A stretch of 64,000 bases of DNA from Siderastrea siderea (taxonomy: Eukaryota; Cnidaria; Anthozoa; Scleractinia; Rhizangiidae): NCBI GenBank assembly GCA_964030785.1, contig OZ034969.1, positions 35,882,601 to 35,946,600 on the forward strand. The letters run 5' to 3'. The notes under the pieces were generated by a model, which saw nothing but the letters and a program-made list of their open reading frames with translations, made no database searches and had not been told where the DNA came from. Position numbers and translations under genes: made by a program. How positions within the stretch are numbered: position 1 is the first letter of the stretch; the number at the start of each line of letters is the position of its first letter. Positions 54,347-62,777 of this stretch are shown in pieces.

Positions 54347-55110
54347 TTACTCTTCTTCAATAATTAAACTAATTGCAATATCTGTCCCGTTGAGATCAAG
54401 AATGTTGTTTCTTCCATCTGTCACCCGAACCCTTATTGCATCAATATAACTTTTATTCACAGGTTGCCACTCAAGCCGGCGCGGCTCTTTTCGAAATGGA
54501 TAGCTAACCCGAAGATCTGCTGTTGAGAAACTGTATAACACATCGCTTGAAACATTGTTTGTTCGGCGTGTGATAAGATCGCAGTGCAAATATACCCAAT
54601 CAACACCTCTTGTGATATTTGGAACTTTTCTTCCGACAACATCTCCACTCAAAGTACTTTTGCTATAACCAAGCAGTTCACCAAAATTTCCTTGAGAAAA
54701 GTCAAGCTCATAATCATTGTGTACCAAAGTCACAACCCTATAAATTGACATGTCGAAATATATATTGAAAATGTAATTACTGTCTTTGTTTGTCGGGTCT
54801 ACTTTACCGGTGTGTTGTTGAATAAATGTGTTGATTCTTTTGTAATCATACATTCCATTCGGAAAAGTTAAGGTCTTCCAAGCTTGTTCTGTTTTTTTCT
54901 TCCAGCGAATTTTGTTGTTATCATAACGAGAATCGATATTATTCCATGAGTAACTCATTGTGATAAGTCTGTTTAGCGCAGCTTTATAATTTTTTTTGAA
55001 TCCAATACGATTGGAGGATGAAACTTCACTGTAAAATCGTGCGAAACATTCCGTTCTCCACCTCTTTCTAGTTTTGCAAGGCTTGAGTCAAGCAGTATGT
55101 CAAAGCTCAT
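54347..55110 (-). pseudogene. Penton (single-jelly-roll minor capsid) protein with frameshift
   Basis: The main block (54347-54958) carries KTLTFPNGMYDYKRINTFIQ, FDMSIYRVVTLVHNDYELDF, FGELLGYSK, KVPNITRGVDWVYLHCDL, SYPFRKEPRRLEW and ILDLNGTDIAISLII, the strand pattern of Polinton pentons. Upstream, an ATG at 55110 starts FDILLDSSLAKLE then FTVKFHPPIVLDSKK, the conserved N-terminus, in a different frame. The switch falls at an A8 run (complement of 54990-54997). TTATATATAAG lies 9-17 bases before 55110. It would sit at the capsid vertices. Translation from the Met at 54958 would give a truncated form. Confidence 0.8.
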
Positions 55111-55271
55111 TATTTTTTTATATATAAGAAATAATTTTTTTCTTTTGCTTTTCATTTATTCTTCCGAGTTCAACAAGTGAATCAAGCAGATAAAATACCT
55201 GTTTTTTAAGTTTTGAAATAATAACTGCGTTAATAACTGCGAGGATCTTCTTAACATTTATTTATATCTTC

Positions 55272-56171
55272 TTAACATTTATTTTTAAGTTTTATCGAGT
55301 TGTTTCCTGCTTTTATTGATCCAAAACTCAAATTAAGTCGGTTGATCAATTTTTCAGCTTCATCATCATAGAAGCCACTTCCCTCGATTTCCCAGTCCTG
55401 TTCATAAGAGTCATCTTCATCGTCAGAAAGTTCAAAAGCAGGTCTTCGGCTCATGACAGCTTTTTCAAGAGGGGTTTTGGAGATTTCTCTTTTTTCTTGT
55501 GGGGGAATGGACTTCAGTCTGTACTTCCCCGCCTGTAACTGTTTCTCAAGAGCTGTTTTTGTTACCCCTCTTTTCGCAAAAATTCCATCTCTTACTTTTT
55601 TGAGGTCCTCAATTGAATAACCATATAATGGAGAATTTTTACTTTTTACTTTGTAATTGGGATCATTTCCAAATTTCGTTATTAGTTGATTGACTGTTTG
55701 CAACAGGGTTGATTCATGGGAATATTCTGTTTTAGCCGGTTTCGGCTCCCCCCACTCTTTACGTGTGGATTTTTTTTCTTCCATCAGCGTTTGGGGTGGT
55801 GGTGGTGGTGGAAAATCATCATCATCATCATCAACAACTTCTTGATATGAGGGTGGTGGTGGTGATGGTGGTGGTGTTGGTGATGGTGCTGGTGTGGGTG
55901 CGTCCGGTCTGAATTCATCACCAAAAGGGTTAATTTCGTCAAATTCATCCATTGTGTAATCAGGAACTTCCTGCTCCTCCTCTTCTTCTTCTTCCGCAGT
56001 GGTGCTATTTTCATCAAGCCTTTTTGTGATTGGTTTAAAAAACTCTTCTCCTGAAAGCTGACCGAACTCTTTGTTTATTTTATCCATTTTAAATTTTTGG
56101 TGAATTTCTTCTGTTTGTTCATCAAGCTTCGACTTTTCTTCAGCCAACTGACGCCATTTTTTCATTGACAT
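55272..56171 (-). CDS. Acidic, proline-rich protein with PPxY motif
   Basis: The start is chosen at 56171 (MSMKKWRQLAEEKSKLDEQ), with TATATATA at 56183-56190 upstream. The product has 299 residues. In order it has an N-terminal coiled-coil-like helix, FFKPITKRLDEN, an acidic run (EEEEEEE), a long Pro-rich tract ending PPPPSYQEVV, an Asp run, a second Pro run, and a C-terminal half with LYGYSIEDLKKVRDG and FAKRGVTKTALEKQL, then acidic DDEDDSYEQDWEIEG. PPSY is a PPxY late-domain-type motif that can recruit Nedd4-family ligases. Its role as scaffold or minor virion protein is inferred from position in the virion block. No break. Confidence 0.6.
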   Translation of the reverse strand: MSMKKWRQLAEEKSKLDEQTEEIHQKFKMDKINKEFGQLSGEEFFKPITKRLDENSTTAEEEEEEEQEVPDYTMDEFDEINPFGDEFRPDAPTPAPSPTPPPSPPPPSYQEVVDDDDDDFPPPPPPQTLMEEKKSTRKEWGEPKPAKTEYSHESTLLQTVNQLITKFGNDPNYKVKSKNSPLYGYSIEDLKKVRDGIFAKRGVTKTALEKQLQAGKYRLKSIPPQEKREISKTPLEKAVMSRRPAFELSDDEDDSYEQDWEIEGSGFYDDEAEKLINRLNLSFGSIKAGNNSIKLKNKC

Positions 56172-56248
56172 ATTTCCAGCGTTATATATAGAAGCGAAAA
56201 CAAAATGACACGAGAAATATCTTTCTTTCAAAAAAAGAAGGTGGAAAA
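56172..56248. promoter_or_regulatory. Bidirectional promoter between acidic protein and fibre gene
   Basis: The 77-bp gap between divergent starts holds TTATATATA at 56182-56190, 11 bases from the minus-strand ATG. It is palindromic enough to serve the plus-strand gene as well. GAAGGTGGAAAA precedes the plus ATG. Confidence 0.5.
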
Positions 56249-57562
56249 ATGGAAGCAAGCATTGATATGAACAATAATACAATCTACAACGTAAAAGACC
56301 CAGTACAGGCAGATCAAGCAACAAACAAAAAATATGTCGATAATCAGCTTGCGAAAAAATTGGATAAAGGAGCTGAAATTGATATGAAAAACAATTCAAT
56401 TGTAAATTTCAAATTTCCATCAAACCAAAAAGACGCCAGAAGTGTAGAATTTGTTAATAAAAGAATTACTGAAACACAAAAAAATTATCTTGGCACAACA
56501 AGTATGTCTGGAGACTTGAATTTAAATAACAATAAAATTGTTAACTTACAAACCGATTACAGAGATTCTAAATCCGCAGTTAATGTTGCTTTTATGCAAA
56601 ATGAAATAACATCTACGAAAGATCTTGTCACTCAAAAAATTCATGAATCTCAGATCATTAACTCGGGGCAAAAAAGAGACGCCTTCAGATTCTTGATGGA
56701 AGACACTGATGAATCTTCGAGTGAAAACAATATCAAGGTTTTAGGTATTAACGATTTTCCCAATTCTCCACATCAAATTAATAAAAAAGCTTACCAACTT
56801 CAACCCTTGTTTGAAAAAGACTCACCCAACCAGTACAGGTCACGCCTCGGTTTTAACTTATATAAACTTCCGGGCGGTTATTACACAATGGTCGTTGAAT
56901 GGTTTCCCCCGGAAATGAATGAGTTGAGTGTGACAGTGCAAGCTACGACGATTTCAATTTCCAATTATACAACCAAAACATTCGAGAAGTACACCAAAAC
57001 AGTTATCAATTTTCACAGATGGGGTAGCTCACCCCCACAACACCTATATCTCGATCTGCACGGTACAGTCAGTAAACCATCGTTTTTAACAATTGGTCAT
57101 CTTATTGTTTATGGTGTTAAAGAAACACTTTCAAATGTTGACCCAAGTGTCTATGACACCGCTTTTGCTATTGAAAATGGAAAAATGGTAATGGAAACAG
57201 ATTTGTCTTTAAACGGTCACCATTTGGGTGGTTCCGTTCATTATATACATGGTCGTTTAAATACCAAAAATGGGCGCAAATTTTTATTAAATGGTTGGGA
57301 TAAAATAATCATTCCAAATCATAGCCACATATTAACTATAAAAGCGCTCTATTTCAATCTCAAAAGACAATATACACCTATTTCTTTGAAATTATACCAC
57401 AGTTTTCATTTAACTCAATCAATCACTTACACTTCAACCACAGCAACTCAATTACAAACAATAAATATCAATTTAGTACTGGCGTTTGGTTTTATGGGTG
57501 TCGAATTGGCGGGTGTATCAAATGAGGAAATATTACTATTGATTAAATATAGAGTACCATAA
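56249..57562 (+). CDS. Fibre-like protein with phage tail-fibre-type repeats
   Basis: The product has 437 residues. The N-terminal third has three related units: IDMNNNTIYNVKDPVQADQA then TNKKYVD, IDMKNNSIVNFKFPSNQKDA, and LNLNNNKIVNLQTDYRDSKS. These match the D-x-N-x-x-x-I-x-N-L-x-x-P...A-x-x-K-x-Y-V pattern of phage tail-fibre stalk repeats that trimerise as beta-helical stems. A coiled region (ITSTKDLVTQKIHESQI) follows, then a beta-rich C-terminal half (FNLYKLPGGYYTMVVEWFPP, MVMETDLSLNGHHLGGS), probably a knob. Placement beside the virion genes suggests a receptor-binding spike anchored at the penton. The frame is fully open. Confidence 0.75.
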   Translation: MEASIDMNNNTIYNVKDPVQADQATNKKYVDNQLAKKLDKGAEIDMKNNSIVNFKFPSNQKDARSVEFVNKRITETQKNYLGTTSMSGDLNLNNNKIVNLQTDYRDSKSAVNVAFMQNEITSTKDLVTQKIHESQIINSGQKRDAFRFLMEDTDESSSENNIKVLGINDFPNSPHQINKKAYQLQPLFEKDSPNQYRSRLGFNLYKLPGGYYTMVVEWFPPEMNELSVTVQATTISISNYTTKTFEKYTKTVINFHRWGSSPPQHLYLDLHGTVSKPSFLTIGHLIVYGVKETLSNVDPSVYDTAFAIENGKMVMETDLSLNGHHLGGSVHYIHGRLNTKNGRKFLLNGWDKIIIPNHSHILTIKALYFNLKRQYTPISLKLYHSFHLTQSITYTSTTATQLQTININLVLAFGFMGVELAGVSNEEILLLIKYRVP

Positions 57563-57589
57563 ATATTTTTACATTTATTATATAGCACA

Positions 57590-58075
57590 ATGCGGGACAT
57601 TTTCGAATTCAACCATATCGACCAAACACTTTCTAAAGAGAAAGTTAAAATTCTTAAAGATTTATACGCTTATTACCATAAGAAACATTATGGCTATGAA
57701 AAGTTGCACCGCGGTTTTCGAAGAAAAAATTTTGTTTGTAATCTTTCAGCTGGAAAGTTAATAATCAGTGCCGCAGTAGCCGGAGGAATTACACTGAACC
57801 CTGCTGTCATGGCAACTTTAACTGGTGTTGGTCTTATTTTGAAAGCAGTGGCAAGCCTTAAGAAATACGATAAGAAAACAGAACAAGCAAATTTTGCCCG
57901 TATCGAATACAAAAAAATACTTGATGAGATTCGCTTTTACCTCAGAGGTGAAGATTTCAACGAAAAGGTCTTTCGTGATAGCTTGAAAATGAAAGATAAT
58001 ATCATCACTGATTATTGTATGGAAATTCCACTATCTGTTCAAAGAAAGTATGAAAAAAAATTCACTCAATTATAG
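57590..58075 (+). CDS. Small membrane protein of the Polinton
   Basis: The product has 161 residues, with TTATATAG about 6 bases before the ATG. The N-terminal part is basic and helical (KILKDLYAYYHKKHYGYEKL). A hydrophobic pair of segments follows at residues 54-88 (LIISAAVAGGITLNPAV, LTGVGLILKAVASL), then a lysine-rich cytoplasmic-type tail with YKKILDEIRFYLRGEDF. Similar proteins with a Gly-rich double hydrophobic stretch occur in adintoviruses without known function. It is possibly a virion membrane or membrane-active protein. Confidence 0.65.
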   Translation: MRDIFEFNHIDQTLSKEKVKILKDLYAYYHKKHYGYEKLHRGFRRKNFVCNLSAGKLIISAAVAGGITLNPAVMATLTGVGLILKAVASLKKYDKKTEQANFARIEYKKILDEIRFYLRGEDFNEKVFRDSLKMKDNIITDYCMEIPLSVQRKYEKKFTQL

Positions 58076-58105
58076 ATTTTCAAAGTAATTATATACGCTA
58101 ACAAA

Positions 58106-58270
58106 ATGATTGCACTTTTTGCAACTATTTGTTATTGGTTTTTTGAACTTCTCACGCCACCCGAAATTCGGCAAATACGCTTTATCACTCGTGAGTGTCT
58201 TTCAAAAATATTGTTACCAACTCGTGACAAAGATGGCTACCCCATTTCAGGCGAAGATGTGGTTCCATAA
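58106..58270 (+). CDS. Short ORF with hydrophobic N-terminus
   Basis: The product has 54 residues (MIALFATICYWFFELLTPPE...), starting 9 bases after TTATATACG, the same TATA-to-ATG geometry as its neighbours. The hydrophobic start suggests a signal anchor. It may be complete or a truncated remnant. No family is recognised. Confidence 0.45.
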   Translation: MIALFATICYWFFELLTPPEIRQIRFITRECLSKILLPTRDKDGYPISGEDVVP

Positions 58271-58338
58271 TACGCTTTCCGACATGTGTTGTGAAGAACA
58301 CCTTATTAAACAAATGTGTATTTCACATATTCTTAGCG

Positions 58339-58734
58339 ATGGCTGTCTGCACAGATCAACATGCGATCTCACAAGACTACCAAACAGAGAATGTATTATT
58401 AAATCAACAAGAAATCCCACAAGACTTTCTAAAAGACCAACAAGAATTCTTAGAAGAATGGCCAACTTAAGAAAGTTTTATAAGAAAAGAAATCTTAAAA
58501 TGGAGAAATATCTCAGACGAAATATACAAAATTAAAAAAGTTTCACACCGGGAAAGTAAATATGGAATTTCAGCTATTTTAACTTTAAAAACAAAATGTG
58601 GAGATGAAATTCTTGTATGGGCTCCTAAACGCCTTGCTGAAGATCTTGAAGATGATTCTTATCAATTTGTTTATAAAATAGGTCTCAAAACGTCTGCTGA
58701 CGGCAATGAATATTTTGATTATGAATTAATGTAA
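58339..58734 (+). pseudogene. Conserved-looking small gene with one in-frame TAA (possible OB-fold DNA-binding protein)
   Basis: A single frame of 131 codons begins MAVCTDQHAISQDYQTENVL and is open apart from a TAA at 58468-58470. The second half (KIKKVSHRESKYGISAILTL, then EILVWAPKRLAEDLEDDS, YKIGLKTSADGNEYFDYELM) alternates strands like an OB-fold single-stranded DNA-binding protein. That assignment is from pattern only. A plus-strand open frame overlapping it (58110-58535) in another phase is a shadow. It lies at the right end of the Polinton. Confidence 0.5.
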
Positions 58735-58740
58735 GCATGT

Positions 58741-59252
58741 TTGTGTGTGTGTGTGTATTATTATTTAGGTTTCACTGAACCGCGAAGTCACGCACCTGTA
58801 AACACAATTTGGGGAAACCCCCGATCGTAGATAGAGATTATGTCACAAATATTTTAAAAATAAATATCATGTGAATAATCACTGAGACAAAAGCCGTTTC
58901 ACGTGTCAAACAAAAGAATACATACCAAATCTCCCTGGCAACTAACTGTTTGAAAAGTAAATCAAAAATCTATTTTCACTTTTTCAGTCGCCAGGGAGAT
59001 TTGGTATGTATTCTTTTGTTTTACACGTGAAAAGTTATTGTTTTTAACTTCCTTTTTTTTCGTTTCACGTGAGCGTCTGTTATAAAAAGGTCACCGGTTT
59101 AAACTTGTTCATTAGATCATTCGATATATTTAAGTTTAAACTTAACTCGATGTGCGAAAGAATATTTAATTATCCTCTTTCCAGAAACGAATAAATTTCT
59201 TCATTGTCTGTGGGTTTCACCAACCCGCGAAATCACGCGCCGTAAACACAAC
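58741..59252. repeat. Right flank of the Polinton: hairpin, CACGTG motifs and a direct repeat
   Basis: A GT microsatellite begins it (58743-58757). A 45-bp direct repeat (GGTTTCACTGAACCGCGAAGTCACGC at about 58777, GGTTTCACCAACCCGCGAAATCACGC at about 59211, both followed by GTAAACACAA) brackets the region. A hairpin with 40-bp near-perfect arms (CACGTGTCAAACAAAAGAATACATACC... and complement, about 58902-59030) lies between, and TTTCACGTG occurs three times. Part of this could be the degenerate right terminus of the element. Confidence 0.6.
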
Positions 59253-59256
59253 TTAA

Positions 59257-61184
59257 GGTGGCTCGATCGAGTTTTTGAGTGACGATACCTCTCAACTTTA
59301 AGCAACTAGTGTACCACAGTGAACAACCCAATAGAAATTCGATCGTTACTGCTGACCTAGAAAAAGATGAAAGTTTTACATGAGGTACGTTTCATCGAAA
59401 TCGGAGTTACCACAGCAACGTAATGACGTCATCCCCCGTTTTACATGAGAGCTAATTACTTGTCACCAAGAGACAATTCTGGGAAGCGCTCGACTGGATC
59501 TTCGATCTGACATATTTGTCTTCACGTCTACAAAATTTGAAGAATTTCTATGAGAGAGTTTTCGAGAAATTTTCGGGTGAAGTTTTAAGGTGTTAAAAAA
59601 CAACAAAAACAAAATAATTTTGAGCTGTTATTGAAAAGTATGTCCACAGCGACTTGATGAAACAACATTTTGGTTTTAAATGAATGTTATGTCATCTAAT
59701 TGCTTTATGTGAAAATTTCGGGGAAATCGTTCCATTTGATTTTTAGAAACGTTGGCTTGAATATGAACTGGTTTAGCGTGTTACGCGGCTTTTTTAATCA
59801 AAAATCGACCCTACACTTATTAAAATGATTATGAATTAAAAAGCGGTAGATGAATTTTTTAAAAACTTTGCTTTCAATGAGAATAATCAATATTCAATAC
59901 AATCCCAGAGTCTCAAACTCATTGAAACGTTGTAAGGCTATCAATTTAAAGCCTAAACTCAGGAAATTATTGGACTGAATTTTACGCCAGTGGCTTGTTG
60001 CTCTTATTATGCATCTCCATTGTTTCGAATAGGCGTGCAATTGTAAATTTCAGTACATTATGAATTCATATAACGCTTGATTGCTTTCCGAATATGTTCC
60101 GAAAAACGTGCTGATGTATCAGGTCAGCATTACAATAACAATGGACAGGCTGACAGCAGTGAGTGCAAACCTCAAGGTTAGCAGTAAGCGCAAACTTCGG
60201 TTAGCAGTGAGCGCAAACGGAAAGCTGCTGTGCTCAGTCAGTGTTCCAGATAAATTTTTATGGCAAGGAGTCAACGAAAAATTTAAACAGGTCAGTAGAC
60301 GTGGGTCTCCCCCAATGTTATCCCAGTCTCAGCACGTTTTCGGAACATCTTCGGAAAGCAATCAAGCGTTATATGAATTCATGGTGTAGTGAAATTTACA
60401 ATTGCACGCCCATTCAAAACAATGGAGATGCATAATGAGAGCAACAAGCCACTGGCGTGAAAATCAGGCCAATATTTTCCTGAGTTTTGGCTCAAAATTG
60501 ACAGCTTTATAACGTTTCAATGAATTTGAAACGCTGGGATTATATTGAATATTGATTATTCTCCTCGAGGACAAAGATATAAAAAAATTCATCTACCGCT
60601 TTTTAATTCATAACCATTTTAATAAGTGTAGTGTCAATTTTTGATAGAAAAGCCCAGTAACACACTAAACAAGTTCATATTCAAGCCAACGTTTCTAAAA
60701 ATCAAATGGAACGATTTCCCTGAAATTTTCACACAAAGTAATTAGATGATATAACATTCATTTAAAACCAAAATGTTATTTCATCAAACCCTTGTGGGCA
60801 TACTTTTCAATAACAGATCAAAATTGTTTTGTTTTTGTTGTTTTTTAACACCCTAAAACTTCACTCGAAATTTTCTCGAAAACGCTCTCATAGAAATTCT
60901 TCAAATTTTGCAGACGTAAATACAAATATGTCAGGTAGAAGATCCAGTCGAGCGCTTTCCAGAATTATCTCTTGGTGACAAGTAATTGGCTCTCATGTAA
61001 AATGGGGGATGACGTCATTACGTTGCTATGGTAACTCCGATTTCGATTAAACTTACCTCATTTAAAACTTTCATCTTTCTCTAGGTCAGCAGTAACGATC
61101 GATTTTCTATTGGGTTGTTCACTGTGGTACGCTAGTTGCTCAAAGTTAAGAGGTATCGTCACTCAAAAACCCGATCGAGCCACC
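59257..61184. mobile_element. 1.93-kb TTAA-flanked fold-back element
   Basis: TTAA at 59253-59256 and 61185-61188 bounds inverted arms of about 830 bp. GGTGGCTCGATCGAGTTTTTGAGTGACGATACCTCTCAAC opens the left arm, and the complement, with few changes, closes the right. The mirror continues through GTAATGACGTCATCCCCC / GGGGGATGACGTCATTACG and on to about 60080 and 60350. The central 270 bp includes a three-copy AGCAGTGAGCGCAAAC repeat (60155-60225). There is no transposase. A piggyBac-type non-autonomous element is likely. Confidence 0.85.
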
Positions 61185-61188
61185 TTAA

Positions 61189-61560
61189 GAGGCAATGTCC
61201 ACTAAGACCGAGCGAAATCGAAAATATGTGGCACATGATGAAAAATCAAAATTCTCCGTTTTTCGCCCAGAGATACCTTATGGTAGCTCTAGAAACGTGG
61301 TGGCATTTTTTGTTGAGAAACTATTTTTAAACCTCCCAAAAATTTAAAAACCGTTACCGCACTACGTGTCTCTACAAACACCCCGAATAAACGCGAATCA
61401 TACCTCCTCGTAAACTTCGCTCTGTTTAATTCGCGTCATGGAACAATCCTGTTTTGAGCTTATAAATTTGCTGTTGAAGAGTTTACAAGTAATTTGAGTC
61501 AAATTATTCTTTTGTGGATCAATTTTCAAGGTCATGGCAGGCTGCTGAAAACCACTAAAA
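61189..61560. other. Non-coding stretch
   Basis: No gene or paired repeat is seen. Confidence 0.35.
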
Positions 61561-61591
61561 TCGCTTGCTTTGAATTCTCAATTTGGCACAG

Positions 61592-61854
61592 TTTTTCAAG
61601 AGAAAGTTTCCCTCCCCGGTAAAACACCGAATCACTTGAAATTCAGAATTCTTGAAAGAGGAAATGCCGTTCTTAAACCAGGTTTAAAAATTAGTTTCGG
61701 GCTCTTTATCAGCGCCGAGTACAAACGCTCTCAAAATCCCGATAATTACAACATTAACACGTCAACAATTGGCACATACCTTCGACCAAATAACCGAAAA
61801 TGTGGACATTTCTTCTATTTTGGTCGGTATTCGGTTGTAATCCACAGCAGAAAG
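61592..61854 (+). other. Possible internal exon of an unidentified gene
   Basis: An acceptor-like GGCACAG ends at 61591, an open stretch follows (FQEKVSLPGKTPNHLKFRIL, then SFGLFISAEYKRSQNPDNYN and GTYLRPNNRKCGHFFYFG), and a GTAATG donor lies at 61855. The residue mix looks like real protein, but I do not recognise a family and see no neighbouring exons. It could also be a piece of a decayed transposon gene. Confidence 0.3.
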
Positions 61855-61860
61855 GTAATG

Positions 61861-62345
61861 TCTAGCTCACCTGAATATGGTATTGTCTAAATATCAGGTT
61901 CTGTGCGTACTCTTTCATAATAACCATCTTGGCGTCCGGGGTCAACAACATCACTGAAGCATCGCGTATTGGCAATCAACCCAAATGACTTATTTCCATC
62001 CCGCCTCCTTTTGTTAAAATGAAGAACCTGCAGGAATAAAATGATTTTGCCTTATTTGAACTTCAAAAGAGTTTTCTCCTATAAGACGTCTTTTCTTGAT
62101 CTGTATTCGTTGTAAAATTTCGAAACGATAATTCCTTGCCGAAAGCTTACAAGCCTGTTTAGTTTGAGTCACGCAACAAAATGTCACGCACTTGATTTTA
62201 CCGGACGTCGGGTTTGACTTGGAGGGGGAAATGCACAGGAAACAAAACAAAACAAAAAAACAACAACCAGCAAGCAAGCAAAAAACAAACAAACAAAAAC
62301 AAAGCAATGAGAACTTTGAAAACCTGTGGACCCAAGGACCGATTA
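61861..62345. other. Non-coding stretch with (CAAA)n patch
   Basis: An A-rich AACAAAACAAAAAAAC-type tract lies near 62240-62305. No gene is seen. Confidence 0.4.
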
Positions 62346-62777
62346 CGGTCAACTGCCGCTTATAAGCCCTGGGCTTATACAACTTTGTAAGGGTTTTGGG
62401 TGGGCTTATAAACGGAGGGGCTTATATCTGGGGGGGCTTCTAAGTTTCGAAATGAGTCACAGCAGTGTTGATCAAAATACGTTTTTAATTTACCAGTTTT
62501 CAATTAACCTTTGAAACGTCACAATAAATCGAATTCGTTTCAATTTTAATTTAACAACAAAATCATTACTGTAACAACAAGAACGTAACCGGAACGCAAC
62601 AAAACAGAAGCTCAGAGTTCATCTTCGCAGTGTTCTGTGAGAGTGCTTAATATTAAGGAAACAGGGAAAACTAGAGGGCGACTTATATCCGGTGGAGCTT
62701 ATACCGGATGTATTTTTTTGTTTACAGGTAGATGGGCCTATAACTGGGGGGTTGGGCTTATAAGTGGCAGTTAACGG
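62346..62777. mobile_element. 432-bp MITE with CTTATAAG-rich ends
   Basis: CGGTCAACTGCCGCTTATAAGCCC at the left and GGGCTTATAAGTGGCAGTTAACGG at the right are inverted and flanked by TA. Further GGGCTTATA words recur inside both ends. Non-coding. Confidence 0.7.

Larger units (their letters stand above)
45485..58740. mobile_element. Integrated Polinton/Maverick (adintovirus-like) element
   Basis: A block of about 13 kb encodes the diagnostic Polinton set: protein-primed family B polymerase, retroviral-type integrase, adenain-like protease, double-jelly-roll major capsid and penton, plus a phospholipase A2 minor protein and a fibre-like gene. The polymerase (plus) and integrase (minus) converge with overlapping stop codons at 49421-49424. 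The virion genes form a minus-strand run from 56171 to about 50979. The left boundary is taken at a hairpin that begins AGTAGT (Polintons typically end 5'-AG...CT-3'). No matching right TIR is found, so the right limit (58735-59252) is uncertain. Several genes are broken, and no FtsK/HerA-type packaging ATPase is readable. Confidence 0.9.

Noticed and set aside
58110..58535. 141-residue plus-strand frame at the Polinton right end
   Set aside because: It is a different phase over two better frames (58106-58270 and 58339-58734) that have the TATA-to-ATG layout or a conserved-looking pattern.
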